The translations under genes and the position numbers were made by a program. From contig CANQRA010000008.1 in NCBI GenBank assembly GCA_947626125.1, positions 1 through 37,007 of the forward strand: a stretch of 37,007 nt of DNA, given 5' to 3'. Below are positions 1 to 8,577 of the stretch, piece by piece. Below the pieces are notes generated by a model that was given only the letters and a program-made list of their open reading frames with translations, ran no database searches and had not been told where the DNA came from. Origin of the DNA: an uncultured Bacilli bacterium (lineage in GTDB: Bacteria > Bacillota_I > Bacilli_A > RF39 > UBA660). Numbering within the stretch: position 1 is the first letter of the stretch; the number at the start of each line of letters is the position of its first letter.

Positions 1-255
1 AAGATTACAAAATTGCTTATCATTTTGATTATCGGACGGCCTCCCCCCGAATTGCTAATTTTATGCCTTTCATAATCTTATTTCTCTCTTTCTATCTTTA
101 TCTAAATTCTACTATTTTTACCTTCCTTAGTCAAGGGCTTTATGATTATTTTTAACAAGATGGCATTTTACATTTGTTTACAAAAAAAGTCTTTCCAAAA
201 CTCTAGAAATTTGGGCAAAAAACTACAACTTTTTTCTTTTTTTATTCAAAAACTA

Positions 256-284
256 TTTACAAAAATAATTAATATTGCTTTAAT
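256..284 (+). promoter_or_regulatory. Putative sigmaA promoter for the 33-aa peptide transcript (TTTACA-N17-TTTAAT with upstream TG)
   Basis: -35-like TTTACA at 256-261, 17-nt spacer, -10-like TTTAAT at 279-284 preceded by TGC. Confidence 0.4.
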
Positions 285-373
285 AAAGCCTAGGAGGACA
301 AATTTAAGTTGTTGCCTAAAACTTTTTTTGAAGAAACTCAGGTGGGTTTTGGATAGGAAGGTGGTGGGTGCCA

Positions 374-475
374 ATGAATAAGAAGTGTCGTGAAGATATA
401 TTTTTATTTATTGTTTTTATGTTAGTCTTAACTCTGTTAATATTAGTCATAAAAATGGCTAGCCCTTTGAAGTAG
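374..475 (+). CDS. Putative small hydrophobic type I toxin-like peptide (33 aa: MNKKCREDIFLFIVFMLVLTLLILVIKMASPLK)
   Basis: Hand translation. Charged N-terminus, single TM stretch, basic C-terminus; AAGGTGG SD-like sequence about 10 nt upstream; 3' end overlaps an antisense RNA candidate. Too short for the supplied ORF track. Confidence 0.6.
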   Translation: MNKKCREDIFLFIVFMLVLTLLILVIKMASPLK

Positions 476-522
476 CAATGGACTAGCCAGTACACACAGG
501 TAACGCTTAATGCGTTCTCCTA
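445..522 (-). ncRNA. Putative antisense antitoxin RNA (about 75 nt) overlapping the 3' end of the small toxin-like gene
   Basis: Minus-strand promoter TTGTAT (552-557)-N17-TAAAAT (529-534) with extended TGC; 5' hairpin AACGC/GCGTT (502-516); terminal hairpin (457-488) followed by ATTTTT. Confidence 0.5.
451..488 (-). terminator. Intrinsic terminator of the antisense RNA
   Basis: Minus strand GGCTAGTCC-loop-GGGCTAGCC then ATTTTTAT; arms 480-488 and 457-465 with one G-U pair. Confidence 0.6.
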
Positions 523-579
523 TTAATAATTTTAGCATATTAATTTTTATTATACAATTACTTTTTACTATATTTTTTC

Positions 580-768
580 TTACCCCTTTTTTATTTTTAA
601 CATAATGGTTAATAATAAAATGCCAATCGGTAATGTTATACCTAAGGTAAGTTGGGAAGATAAACATGTATCTAGATTAGTAGTAATATCTCCCTTTGAA
701 AAGTCACTAGTTTTTACTTCAAGTACATTACTATTAAAATAATCGAATAATATCATTAAATGTAACAA
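580..768 (-). CDS. Possible small membrane protein overlapping the rseP 3' end
   Basis: 62-aa ORF with C-terminal TM stretch and KIKKG tail; overlaps the rseP stop by about 35 nt. No recognised family. Confidence 0.25.
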   Translation of the reverse strand: MLHLMILFDYFNSNVLEVKTSDFSKGDITTNLDTCLSSQLTLGITLPIGILLLTIMLKIKKG

Positions 769-1804
769 CTATAATTAAAAGCATTAATAAGATAAAACCA
801 ATGGTATGACAAATACTTTCAAATCTTTGATTAACAGGACTTCCTTTAATTTTTTCAATAATTAAGAATAAAATGTGACCTCCATCGAAAGCTGGGAATG
901 GTAAAATATTTACTAAACCAACATTAATACTTAATAAAGATATTAAAGTAATAACATTATAAATAACATCCGTAAATTTAAAACCAACAACATTACTACC
1001 TACAGCTTCATAAATACCTACAGGGCCAGATAAATTATCTAAGGATAAATGACCCGTTACTAGATTACCTAAGGTAATAAGCATCGTATAAAGTAAATCA
1101 CCAAATCTTAAGAAAGAATTTTTTAAGGCTGGAATAAAGCCTTTTTCTAATTCATTTGTATTAAAGCCATATAGTAAATCATCTGATACACAGTTACCTT
1201 CATCATCTTTAACACAATCTTTTTTTAATTTCAAATCTCTTGTTTTACCATCTTGAGATTTAATAGTAAAAGTGTAAGAACCATCTTTACTTTTAAATGC
1301 TAACCTAGTTTGAATTTGATACATACTATGAACTTTTTTACCATCGATGGCTAGAATTCTATCTCCAACTTCAATACCATTTAAATCAAAAACCGAATTT
1401 TTTTCTACAATGGCTACTTTATTACTTGTCGTTGTACTTCCCCAGATAAGGAAAGAAATAAACAATAATATTAAAGCTAAGATAAAATTATTCATAACTC
1501 CGGCAGCCATGACAATAATTCTTTGCCATATAGGTTTATTACATAAACATTTTTCTTTCGGAATTTCTTTATCATCTTCATATACTTCCCCAGCCATGGC
1601 AACAAAACCACCAATAGGTAAAGCCCTAATATGATAAGTTATTCCTTTTTTACTAACTTTTGTCCATATAATAGGACCCATCCCAATGGAAAATTCATAA
1701 ATATGAACACCAAAAGCTCGAGCCCATAAGAAATGTCCTAACTCATGAACTAAAACAATTATACCTAAAATAAAGATAAATACTAATAAAGTCACTATCC
1801 ACAT
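734..1804 (-). CDS. rseP: RIP metalloprotease RseP (site-2 protease family)
   Basis: HELGH zinc motif near the N-terminus, PDZ region, NILPFPAFDGGH motif. Confidence 0.95.
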   Translation of the reverse strand: MWIVTLLVFIFILGIIVLVHELGHFLWARAFGVHIYEFSIGMGPIIWTKVSKKGITYHIRALPIGGFVAMAGEVYEDDKEIPKEKCLCNKPIWQRIIVMAAGVMNNFILALILLFISFLIWGSTTTSNKVAIVEKNSVFDLNGIEVGDRILAIDGKKVHSMYQIQTRLAFKSKDGSYTFTIKSQDGKTRDLKLKKDCVKDDEGNCVSDDLLYGFNTNELEKGFIPALKNSFLRFGDLLYTMLITLGNLVTGHLSLDNLSGPVGIYEAVGSNVVGFKFTDVIYNVITLISLLSINVGLVNILPFPAFDGGHILFLIIEKIKGSPVNQRFESICHTIGFILLMLLIIVVTFNDIIRLF

Positions 1805-1819
1805 AGTTGCTCTCTCTTT

Positions 1820-2596
1820 CTATACTGTCCAAAGTAATATCATATATGCAAACATAATAAAGCTTATACTATCTAAACGGTCTAACACTCCACCATGTCC
1901 GGGCATGATATTGGAAAAATCTTTAATGCCATTTTCTCTTTTAATTTTACTATAAAATAAATCCCCAGCTTGACCAACTAAAGATAAAAGCAAGGTTGTT
2001 ATTAATATTCTAAAACTAAAAGGACCTATTAAATTAACATAAACAATCATGGCAATAATAGTACCCCCGATTAAACCAGCACCAAATCCTTCCCATGATT
2101 TATTAGGACTAATTTTAGTCATTTTATGTTTGCCTATTAAACACCCTATGGCATAAGCAAAGGTATCCGTAGCAATCGATATACTAAGTAAATAAACTAA
2201 AACATGAACATTAACACTTCTTATGATAATAAATAAATTAAATAACATGCCAATTAAATAAATACAGGCAAGTAAATATAAGGCATCATGAGTAGAATAT
2301 TTATCATTTTCATAAAATACCGTTGGTAATAATACTAAAACTAAAGGTATAAGAATTAAACGATAAGTAAGCAATATACTATTATAATTACCTATAATCA
2401 TAAATAACAAGGAAACAAGTCCCAAAATAACCACGACTAAAGGAAATTTTTTATGGGATTTTTGTAAATCAAGTATTTCTTTATAAGCTAAAACACCTAA
2501 AATACTACAAGCAATAGCAAAAGGAATACCACCAATCATAATTAAAGGAATAAGTATTGCTAAGGCTACAATAGCACTAATAATTCTTACTTTCAT
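1820..2596 (-). CDS. cdsA: Phosphatidate cytidylyltransferase
   Basis: Polytopic membrane protein with C-terminal signature PGHGGVLDRLDSISF; adjacent to rseP. Confidence 0.93.
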   Translation of the reverse strand: MKVRIISAIVALAILIPLIMIGGIPFAIACSILGVLAYKEILDLQKSHKKFPLVVVILGLVSLLFMIIGNYNSILLTYRLILIPLVLVLLPTVFYENDKYSTHDALYLLACIYLIGMLFNLFIIIRSVNVHVLVYLLSISIATDTFAYAIGCLIGKHKMTKISPNKSWEGFGAGLIGGTIIAMIVYVNLIGPFSFRILITTLLLSLVGQAGDLFYSKIKRENGIKDFSNIMPGHGGVLDRLDSISFIMFAYMILLWTV

Positions 2597-2624
2597 AGAT
2601 TACCTCCATACATTATATTACTAA

Positions 2625-3077
2625 TTAATTATCAAATTTACTAAAATCTTCTAAAGTATCAAGATTTAAAGTTTCCACCGTTTCTAACTCGGTTTCTAAA
2701 TAATCTTTATATTTCCTTTTATAAGTAGAAACTCTTCTTTTTAAACTTTGAGCCATCTTTTCTAATTCTTCACTTTTTATTAGGGCATTATTAATAATTC
2801 TAGAAGCATTTTTCTTAGCATCTTCGACAATGACTTTAGCTTCCGTTATAGCACTCTTCTTAATATTATGCGTACTTTCTTCCGCAATTAAAATAGCTCT
2901 ATTTAGAGTATTTTCAATTGTCTTATAATGTTCTAATTCTTGCTTTAATTTTTCAATTTCCGCATCTCGTGCTTTTAAATTGTTCAGCATACTTTCATAT
3001 TCATTTGTGACATTTTGCACAAATGAATTAACTTCATTTTTATTATATCCTGGTATGCTTGTATTAAATTTTCTCAT
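2625..3077 (-). CDS. divIVA: DivIVA domain protein
   Basis: N-terminal FNTSIPGYNKNEVNSFVQNV plus coiled coil; next to sepF. Confidence 0.85.
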   Translation of the reverse strand: MRKFNTSIPGYNKNEVNSFVQNVTNEYESMLNNLKARDAEIEKLKQELEHYKTIENTLNRAILIAEESTHNIKKSAITEAKVIVEDAKKNASRIINNALIKSEELEKMAQSLKRRVSTYKRKYKDYLETELETVETLNLDTLEDFSKFDN

Positions 3078-3104
3078 ATTGCATCACAGCCCCAACTTAA
3101 AATA

Positions 3105-3515
3105 TTACCACTCTAACTCGTCGTCTCTATCCGTCTTTCCTTTATCATTATCTTCTGTTATTTGTCCTTGAACATTAACATTATTAGGTGTACATAAATA
3201 AATACCAACACCTATTTTTTGCATATTGCCCCCAATGGCATAGATACACCCACTTAAAAAATCAATAATTCTTTTTGCTTGAGGACTTGTAACTCTTTTT
3301 AAATTAACTACCACACTATTGCGACTTTTTAAATGGTCCGCGATAGCTTGCGCCTCAGATACACTTCTTGGCTCTAACAAAACCATTTTATTTCCAGCAG
3401 AAGTAGCATCTTTATAAGCATCTTGAGTTGATACTTTATAATATTCATCTTCTGTTTCATTAACTTCTAATTCATCATCACTTTTAAATAATTCTTTTAA
3501 TTTACTTAAAGCCAT
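3105..3515 (-). CDS. sepF: Cell division protein SepF
   Basis: [30 protein letters not shown]...[15 protein letters not shown] motif. Confidence 0.92.
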   Translation of the reverse strand: MALSKLKELFKSDDELEVNETEDEYYKVSTQDAYKDATSAGNKMVLLEPRSVSEAQAIADHLKSRNSVVVNLKRVTSPQAKRIIDFLSGCIYAIGGNMQKIGVGIYLCTPNNVNVQGQITEDNDKGKTDRDDELEW

Positions 3516-3565
3516 ATTTATCCTCCCTATTTTTACTCTTTAATTTTATCAAACAAATAAAGTTT

Positions 3566-4942
3566 TTACAAGACTATTTTACTTTCAATATAATCTTTTA
3601 CTTCGCTAATTTTTAAGGTAATTTGCTCCATGGAATCGCGAAGACGAAGGGTTACCGTATCATTGTTGATTGTTTCATCATCAACAGTTATAACAAATGG
3701 CGTTCCCACGGCATCACTTCGACGATATCTTTTCCCAATACTTCCCGCATCATCATATGAACAAGGGAAATATTTACATAATTTGGCATATATATCACTG
3801 GCTTTTTCACTATGGAATTTCTTAACTAATGGTAAAATAGTAACTTTTATTGGAGCAAGCGCTGGATGAAGTTTTAAAACTATTCTCTCTTCATTATTTA
3901 CTTCTTCTTTGGCATAAGCATCACACAAAATAGTAAGTAATAAACGGTCGACACCTAAAGATGGTTCAATAACATAAGGCAAGTATTTTTCATTAGTCTC
4001 CGGGTCTAAATATCTTAAATCTTCACCGGAATGTTCCATATGCACAGATAAATCATAATTAGTCCGGTCAGCAATGCCCCAAAGTTCACCCCAACCAAAA
4101 GGAAATTTATATTCTATATCAGTTGTAGCTTTACTATAAAAAGATAGTTCTTCTTTTTCATGGTCACGGTACCTTAAATTTTCACTCTTAATGCCAATTA
4201 ATTTAAGGAAATCAATGCAATAATTTTTCCAAAAACCAAACCACTCTAAATCCGTATCAGGTTTACAGAAAAACTCTAATTCCATTTGTTCAAATTCCCG
4301 CGTTCTAAAAATAAAATTACCAGGAGTTATTTCGTTTCGAAAACTTTTACCATATTGACCAATCCCAAAAGGAATTTTAGCTCGCATACTTCTTTCCACA
4401 TTTTTAAAATTAACAAATATTCCTTGAGCGGTTTCTCCTCTTAAATAAATTTTATTCTTAGCATCTTCCGTAACCCCTTGACTAGTTTCAAATAATAAAT
4501 TAAATTTCCGAATATCCGTAAATTCAGTACTACCACATTTAGGACAAGCAATATTATTATCTTTAATATATTTAATTAATTCTTCTTCACTAAAACCATC
4601 GCCCGTAATTTGCCCTTTAGTAGCATCTTCAATTAATTTATCAGCCCGATAACGACTCTTACATTTTTTGCAATCAATTAAAGGGTCCGCAAAAGAAGCA
4701 ACATGACCAGATGCTACCCATACTTTAGGATTCATTAAAATTGCCGAATCAAGCCCATAATTATATGGTAATTCTTGAATAAATTTTTTCCACCATATAT
4801 TTTTAATATTTTGTTTAAGTAATACCCCTAATGGGCCATAATCCCAAGCATTAGCTAAACCTCCATAAATTTCGCTTCCTTGGTATATGTAACCATAATT
4901 TTTAGCATAATTAGTAAGCTCTTCCATTGTTAAATTTTCCAT
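3566..4942 (-). CDS. glyS: Glycyl-tRNA synthetase (single-chain type)
   Basis: [30 protein letters not shown] and class II motifs. Confidence 0.95.
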   Translation of the reverse strand: MENLTMEELTNYAKNYGYIYQGSEIYGGLANAWDYGPLGVLLKQNIKNIWWKKFIQELPYNYGLDSAILMNPKVWVASGHVASFADPLIDCKKCKSRYRADKLIEDATKGQITGDGFSEEELIKYIKDNNIACPKCGSTEFTDIRKFNLLFETSQGVTEDAKNKIYLRGETAQGIFVNFKNVERSMRAKIPFGIGQYGKSFRNEITPGNFIFRTREFEQMELEFFCKPDTDLEWFGFWKNYCIDFLKLIGIKSENLRYRDHEKEELSFYSKATTDIEYKFPFGWGELWGIADRTNYDLSVHMEHSGEDLRYLDPETNEKYLPYVIEPSLGVDRLLLTILCDAYAKEEVNNEERIVLKLHPALAPIKVTILPLVKKFHSEKASDIYAKLCKYFPCSYDDAGSIGKRYRRSDAVGTPFVITVDDETINNDTVTLRLRDSMEQITLKISEVKDYIESKIVL

Positions 4943-4960
4943 TAATTTTCTCCCATCATC

Positions 4961-5764
4961 TTATTTATTTTCAATTTGCTTATTATCATCAACATATTTA
5001 TAATTTAAAGCATTATTACTGGAAACTGCCAATGTTTTTGTTTCTTTTTCATATAAATCTCGAGCACCTTTGGCAACTTTTCCTCCCCGTGCAGCTATTT
5101 CCCCAATGTCAGTCAAAGCTATTTCTATGTCGGTCATATTATCTCTTAAAGATTCTTTTCTCAACCCTTTATAAGCTTTATATTCACTAGCTTTCATTCC
5201 TGACCAGTTGCGATATATCTCATTTGTTAAAAGAGCAAATTCGATAGGTTTGTTAATGCCACCATCTTTCCAAGTATCGGTTAACTTAAAACGGTCGACA
5301 ATGCCAATTAATCTTTTCTTAATCCATTCATCACTATAGCCTTTATTGCGATAATAATTAACTGCCCTATTAACAGCTTTTTCAGGGTCAAATACTTCAT
5401 CAACTCTCTCTTTACCTAAACTGGCAAGCCAAAGTTTAAATGGCTCTGCTTTAGGGCTTGGAACCGACTCAATAAGGCGAAATATTCCCTCGGTATCTAA
5501 GGTATCGGTTAAATAACTTTTACCATCTTTTTTAGATTGCATTTTCAGTTGGTTAGTTTTACTAACCAACTCACTGCCCTCATCATTTAATTTGCCTTTT
5601 AACCATTTCCAATAATTTCTTGCTTTGTCATAATCATTGTTAGTTAAAGCACTTATAACATCAACTACACTAAAAAAATATTCCTCTGCTTCAGCATTCC
5701 AAATGCTTCTAATTTCTACTCCTTCGAATAAATTTGATATTGTTTGTAATTTGTTTTGAATCAT
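4961..5764 (-). CDS. BRO family N-terminal domain protein (phage antirepressor-like)
   Basis: RSIWNAEAEEYFFSVVDVISALTNNDYDKARNYWKWLKGKL pattern typical of BRO-N proteins. Confidence 0.75.
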   Translation of the reverse strand: MIQNKLQTISNLFEGVEIRSIWNAEAEEYFFSVVDVISALTNNDYDKARNYWKWLKGKLNDEGSELVSKTNQLKMQSKKDGKSYLTDTLDTEGIFRLIESVPSPKAEPFKLWLASLGKERVDEVFDPEKAVNRAVNYYRNKGYSDEWIKKRLIGIVDRFKLTDTWKDGGINKPIEFALLTNEIYRNWSGMKASEYKAYKGLRKESLRDNMTDIEIALTDIGEIAARGGKVAKGARDLYEKETKTLAVSSNNALNYKYVDDNKQIENK

Positions 5765-5805
5765 CCTCTACCTCCATTAAAATTATATCATGCATACAAT
5801 AATTA

Positions 5806-6657
5806 TTAAACTATTTTTCTGTGCAAAAGCATACTTTTTTCTTTTAAATTGTCCATCATCGTTATTAAAGAAATAACCCCAACATCACTTATTAGATATG
5901 CCTCATCAAAAAGTACTTGTCTTTCCAATTCTTCATCACTTAATCCCGCGATAGTATCTAAGCATTCATTTAAAAAATCTAAATAATATATAGGAATATT
6001 TAAGGATGCTTTATATAAATTTAATAAAGTAGTTATAGGCTTGTTACTAGATATTTTATAATGCTCACGTAAACTTTTTATTTCTATACCTTCTTCTGTT
6101 TTTTCAATATCATCACTAAATAACAAATATCCTTTGGCTAGAAATTGTTTTTGTAATAAATATAAAATTTGTTCTAATTTCTTTATACTAAAATGATTAT
6201 TTAACTTGGCTAGAACATATTTAGCTACTTCTAAAGCTTTAATACTATTTTTCATTTCCACTAAAGTTTCACTCATCAAATAAGTTTTTATTCCTTCACT
6301 ACTTTTATGTATTTCTTCTCTTATCTTTTCTTCATCATAACTATCTAATAAATTTAAAGCATTAAAGATAATACTTATAACATCTTTATCTAAATAAGGA
6401 AAATTATTAGTTAATTCTTTTTTCGTAGTTTTACTTGATAATGAATTAAAATATTGCATTACTTTTCCTTTTTCTTCATCTTTATATTCACTAATAATTT
6501 TTATCATTTCTAATAAACCTAAAGTAATAGTACTACTTTTACTTACTAAAAAATCATGACAAAAAACATTAGTATAATGAAGTCTTTTATCATTTTCCAC
6601 TAATTCCCCTATATTTTTAATATCTTCCATTGTAAAAAACATAAACCAATTTATCAT
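5806..6657 (-). CDS. Uncharacterised protein; weak Panacea/DUF4065-like central region
   Basis: Segment VAKYVLAKLNNHFSIKKLEQILYLLQKQFLAKGYLLFSDDIE loosely resembles DUF4065; first in-frame ATGs ambiguous. Confidence 0.4.
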   Translation of the reverse strand: MINWFMFFTMEDIKNIGELVENDKRLHYTNVFCHDFLVSKSSTITLGLLEMIKIISEYKDEEKGKVMQYFNSLSSKTTKKELTNNFPYLDKDVISIIFNALNLLDSYDEEKIREEIHKSSEGIKTYLMSETLVEMKNSIKALEVAKYVLAKLNNHFSIKKLEQILYLLQKQFLAKGYLLFSDDIEKTEEGIEIKSLREHYKISSNKPITTLLNLYKASLNIPIYYLDFLNECLDTIAGLSDEELERQVLFDEAYLISDVGVISLITMMDNLKEKSMLLHRKIV

Positions 6658-6727
6658 CTATTCTCTTATAATAATCCTTTCTATTAAATTATATATTATT
6701 TATAAAACATAATATTAAAAATAAATG

Positions 6728-6997
6728 CTATTTTTTATTTGTAGCATTTAGTAAACTTTGTAAATTATTTTCATATTCTTCAAATAATTTTTCATCATCA
6801 GCATTAAGCAATATAACATTTGCCGACAACAAATTATCTAGTAAATTTCGCCACCCTGGAAAATTATCATTTCTTAAACCAATACATAAATGATAATACT
6901 CGGTAAATTCATGAAATGTAATTTTATTAATTTGGATATGTCTAGTAATCTTATTAATTAATTCATACATTTCTTCTTGTTCATCATTATTATTCAT
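6728..6997 (-). CDS. Hypothetical 89-aa protein
   Basis: ORF in minus-strand gene series upstream of 5806-6657; no recognised domain. Confidence 0.5.
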   Translation of the reverse strand: MNNNDEQEEMYELINKITRHIQINKITFHEFTEYYHLCIGLRNDNFPGWRNLLDNLLSANVILLNADDEKLFEEYENNLQSLLNATNKK

Positions 6998-7009
6998 ACA
7001 GTCCTCATT

Positions 7010-7651
7010 CTATTTTACTTTATCTACTAATTCTGTTAAATCTTTAGCTTCTTCACTTTTAATTTTCACATATTTTAAATAACAATCTGAGCATAAAGGA
7101 ACGTATTCATATTCATTTTTCGTTCCATCGTCAATAACTATGGTTGGCCCTACATCTGTAAACCTACCACTTTCTTTCCGAGCATTAAAAATAGCTTTTT
7201 TACCACAAGCACAAACAGAACTGCTCCCTATTTCTTCCACAAAATCAGCCGAAGCAAATAATTGAGCAATCCCATCACTAAATATTTCTCCATGAAAATT
7301 ACTTCTTAACCCATAACAAATAATAGGTATATTTATTAAATGAGCAATCATCCATAATTCTTTAACTTGTTTCTTATTTAATAATTCAACTTCATCAACT
7401 AATATAATTTTAGCCGTATAGTATATTTTATAATATTCTTCTGTTAATAAAGACGCATTTTCTTTAAGTACAATATCTGCTTTTCTTTTATTATCATTCC
7501 GGAATATAACATTGTCAAACCCTTTTGTATCTTTTTCGGACTTAACTAAAACAACTTTAAAATTGTTTTTCTCATAACTATAAATGGTTTGCATAATATT
7601 TAATGTTTTGCCACCATTCATAGCACTATATTTAAAAATTAAATTAGCCAT
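7010..7651 (-). CDS. tdk: Thymidine kinase
   Basis: N-terminal SAMNGGKT P-loop, ILVDEVELL, Cys-rich CACGKKA...CSDCY zinc region. Confidence 0.93.
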   Translation of the reverse strand: MANLIFKYSAMNGGKTLNIMQTIYSYEKNNFKVVLVKSEKDTKGFDNVIFRNDNKRKADIVLKENASLLTEEYYKIYYTAKIILVDEVELLNKKQVKELWMIAHLINIPIICYGLRSNFHGEIFSDGIAQLFASADFVEEIGSSSVCACGKKAIFNARKESGRFTDVGPTIVIDDGTKNEYEYVPLCSDCYLKYVKIKSEEAKDLTELVDKVK

Positions 7652-7659
7652 AAACCCTC

Positions 7660-8499
7660 CTATTTATAAACTTTTTTCTTAAATGATATATTACATATTA
7701 TTTCTATTATCATAATAATTAATAACATAGATACTGCCACAAATTCTTGATAACCAGTTAAAGGATTATCAGTTGTTTCATCAACATAACCATCATCAAC
7801 ATTATCAAAATAATTTAAATTTATCTCTTCTATATCACTATAATTATCTGCCATCGATACAACTGCTTTATAATAATATTTAGCATTATCTAAATTATAA
7901 TCTATATAGCTTCCTAAGTTATCTATTATTTCTATTGTACTTATATATTCATAATTTTTATTATCAATACTTCTATATAAATCAACACTTTTTTCATTAC
8001 TCTTAACATTTATTTTAACTTCACCATCATTTAATTTAGTTAATTTAATTTCTGGCTTATCAGCATCAATATAATTTAAAGCAAAATTAAATTTACTAAT
8101 ATCTATTTTAAATGTTACAGTATTATTTTTTCTAATTATAGCATATCCGTTTTTTTCCAAGTCAGCTTCATTTATTTTAGGCATGTAATAATCAATATCT
8201 TTATAACTATACCCTTTAAGTAACGCGATGGATTTAGTAACATAAGAATACATTGTTAAATCTTTAGCACTATTTAATAAGTTATCATATGTTTTAGTAC
8301 TTTCTAAAATGTTATTTTCAAATTTTAAGGTAATATCATAATTACTATTTTTAATAATTAAATTATGATCTTGAATTTCACCATTAACAGTAAAAGATAC
8401 TTCATTAAATTTGTCTTTTATATTCTCTAAAGTTATACTTTCTGCTTTAACTACATTAAGGCTAAATAATAACATTATTATTAATAATATTTTTTTCAT
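7660..8499 (-). CDS. Secreted cell-wall-anchored protein with NPLTG-like sorting signal
   Basis: N-terminal signal peptide (MKKILLIIMLLFSLNVVKA) and C-terminal DNPLTG + hydrophobic segment + KKK tail. Confidence 0.65.
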   Translation of the reverse strand: MKKILLIIMLLFSLNVVKAESITLENIKDKFNEVSFTVNGEIQDHNLIIKNSNYDITLKFENNILESTKTYDNLLNSAKDLTMYSYVTKSIALLKGYSYKDIDYYMPKINEADLEKNGYAIIRKNNTVTFKIDISKFNFALNYIDADKPEIKLTKLNDGEVKINVKSNEKSVDLYRSIDNKNYEYISTIEIIDNLGSYIDYNLDNAKYYYKAVVSMADNYSDIEEINLNYFDNVDDGYVDETTDNPLTGYQEFVAVSMLLIIMIIEIICNISFKKKVYK

Positions 8500-8529
8500 T
8501 TTATCACTACCTATCCTAATTAAATCACA

Positions 8530-8560
8530 AAAAAAGTTATGTGTAAAGTCATAACTTTTT
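8530..8560 (-). terminator. Intrinsic terminator downstream of the Ig-like surface protein gene
   Basis: Perfect 11-bp inverted repeat AAAAAGTTATG/CATAACTTTTT (8531-8541, 8550-8560). Confidence 0.7.
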
Positions 8561-8577
8561 AAAAACAGATTTTATTC

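Noticed and set aside
1-140. GC-rich patch and AAGATTA/TAATCTT ends at the window start
   Set aside because: Could be an edge of an RNA or mobile element, but too short to support any assignment.
142-381. 79-aa ORF on the + strand
   Set aside because: Low-complexity translation overlapping the promoter and leader of the 33-aa toxin-like gene; out of frame with it. Probably spurious.
443-667. 74-aa ORF on the - strand
   Set aside because: Overlaps the antisense RNA/terminator and the 580-768 ORF; no protein-like features.
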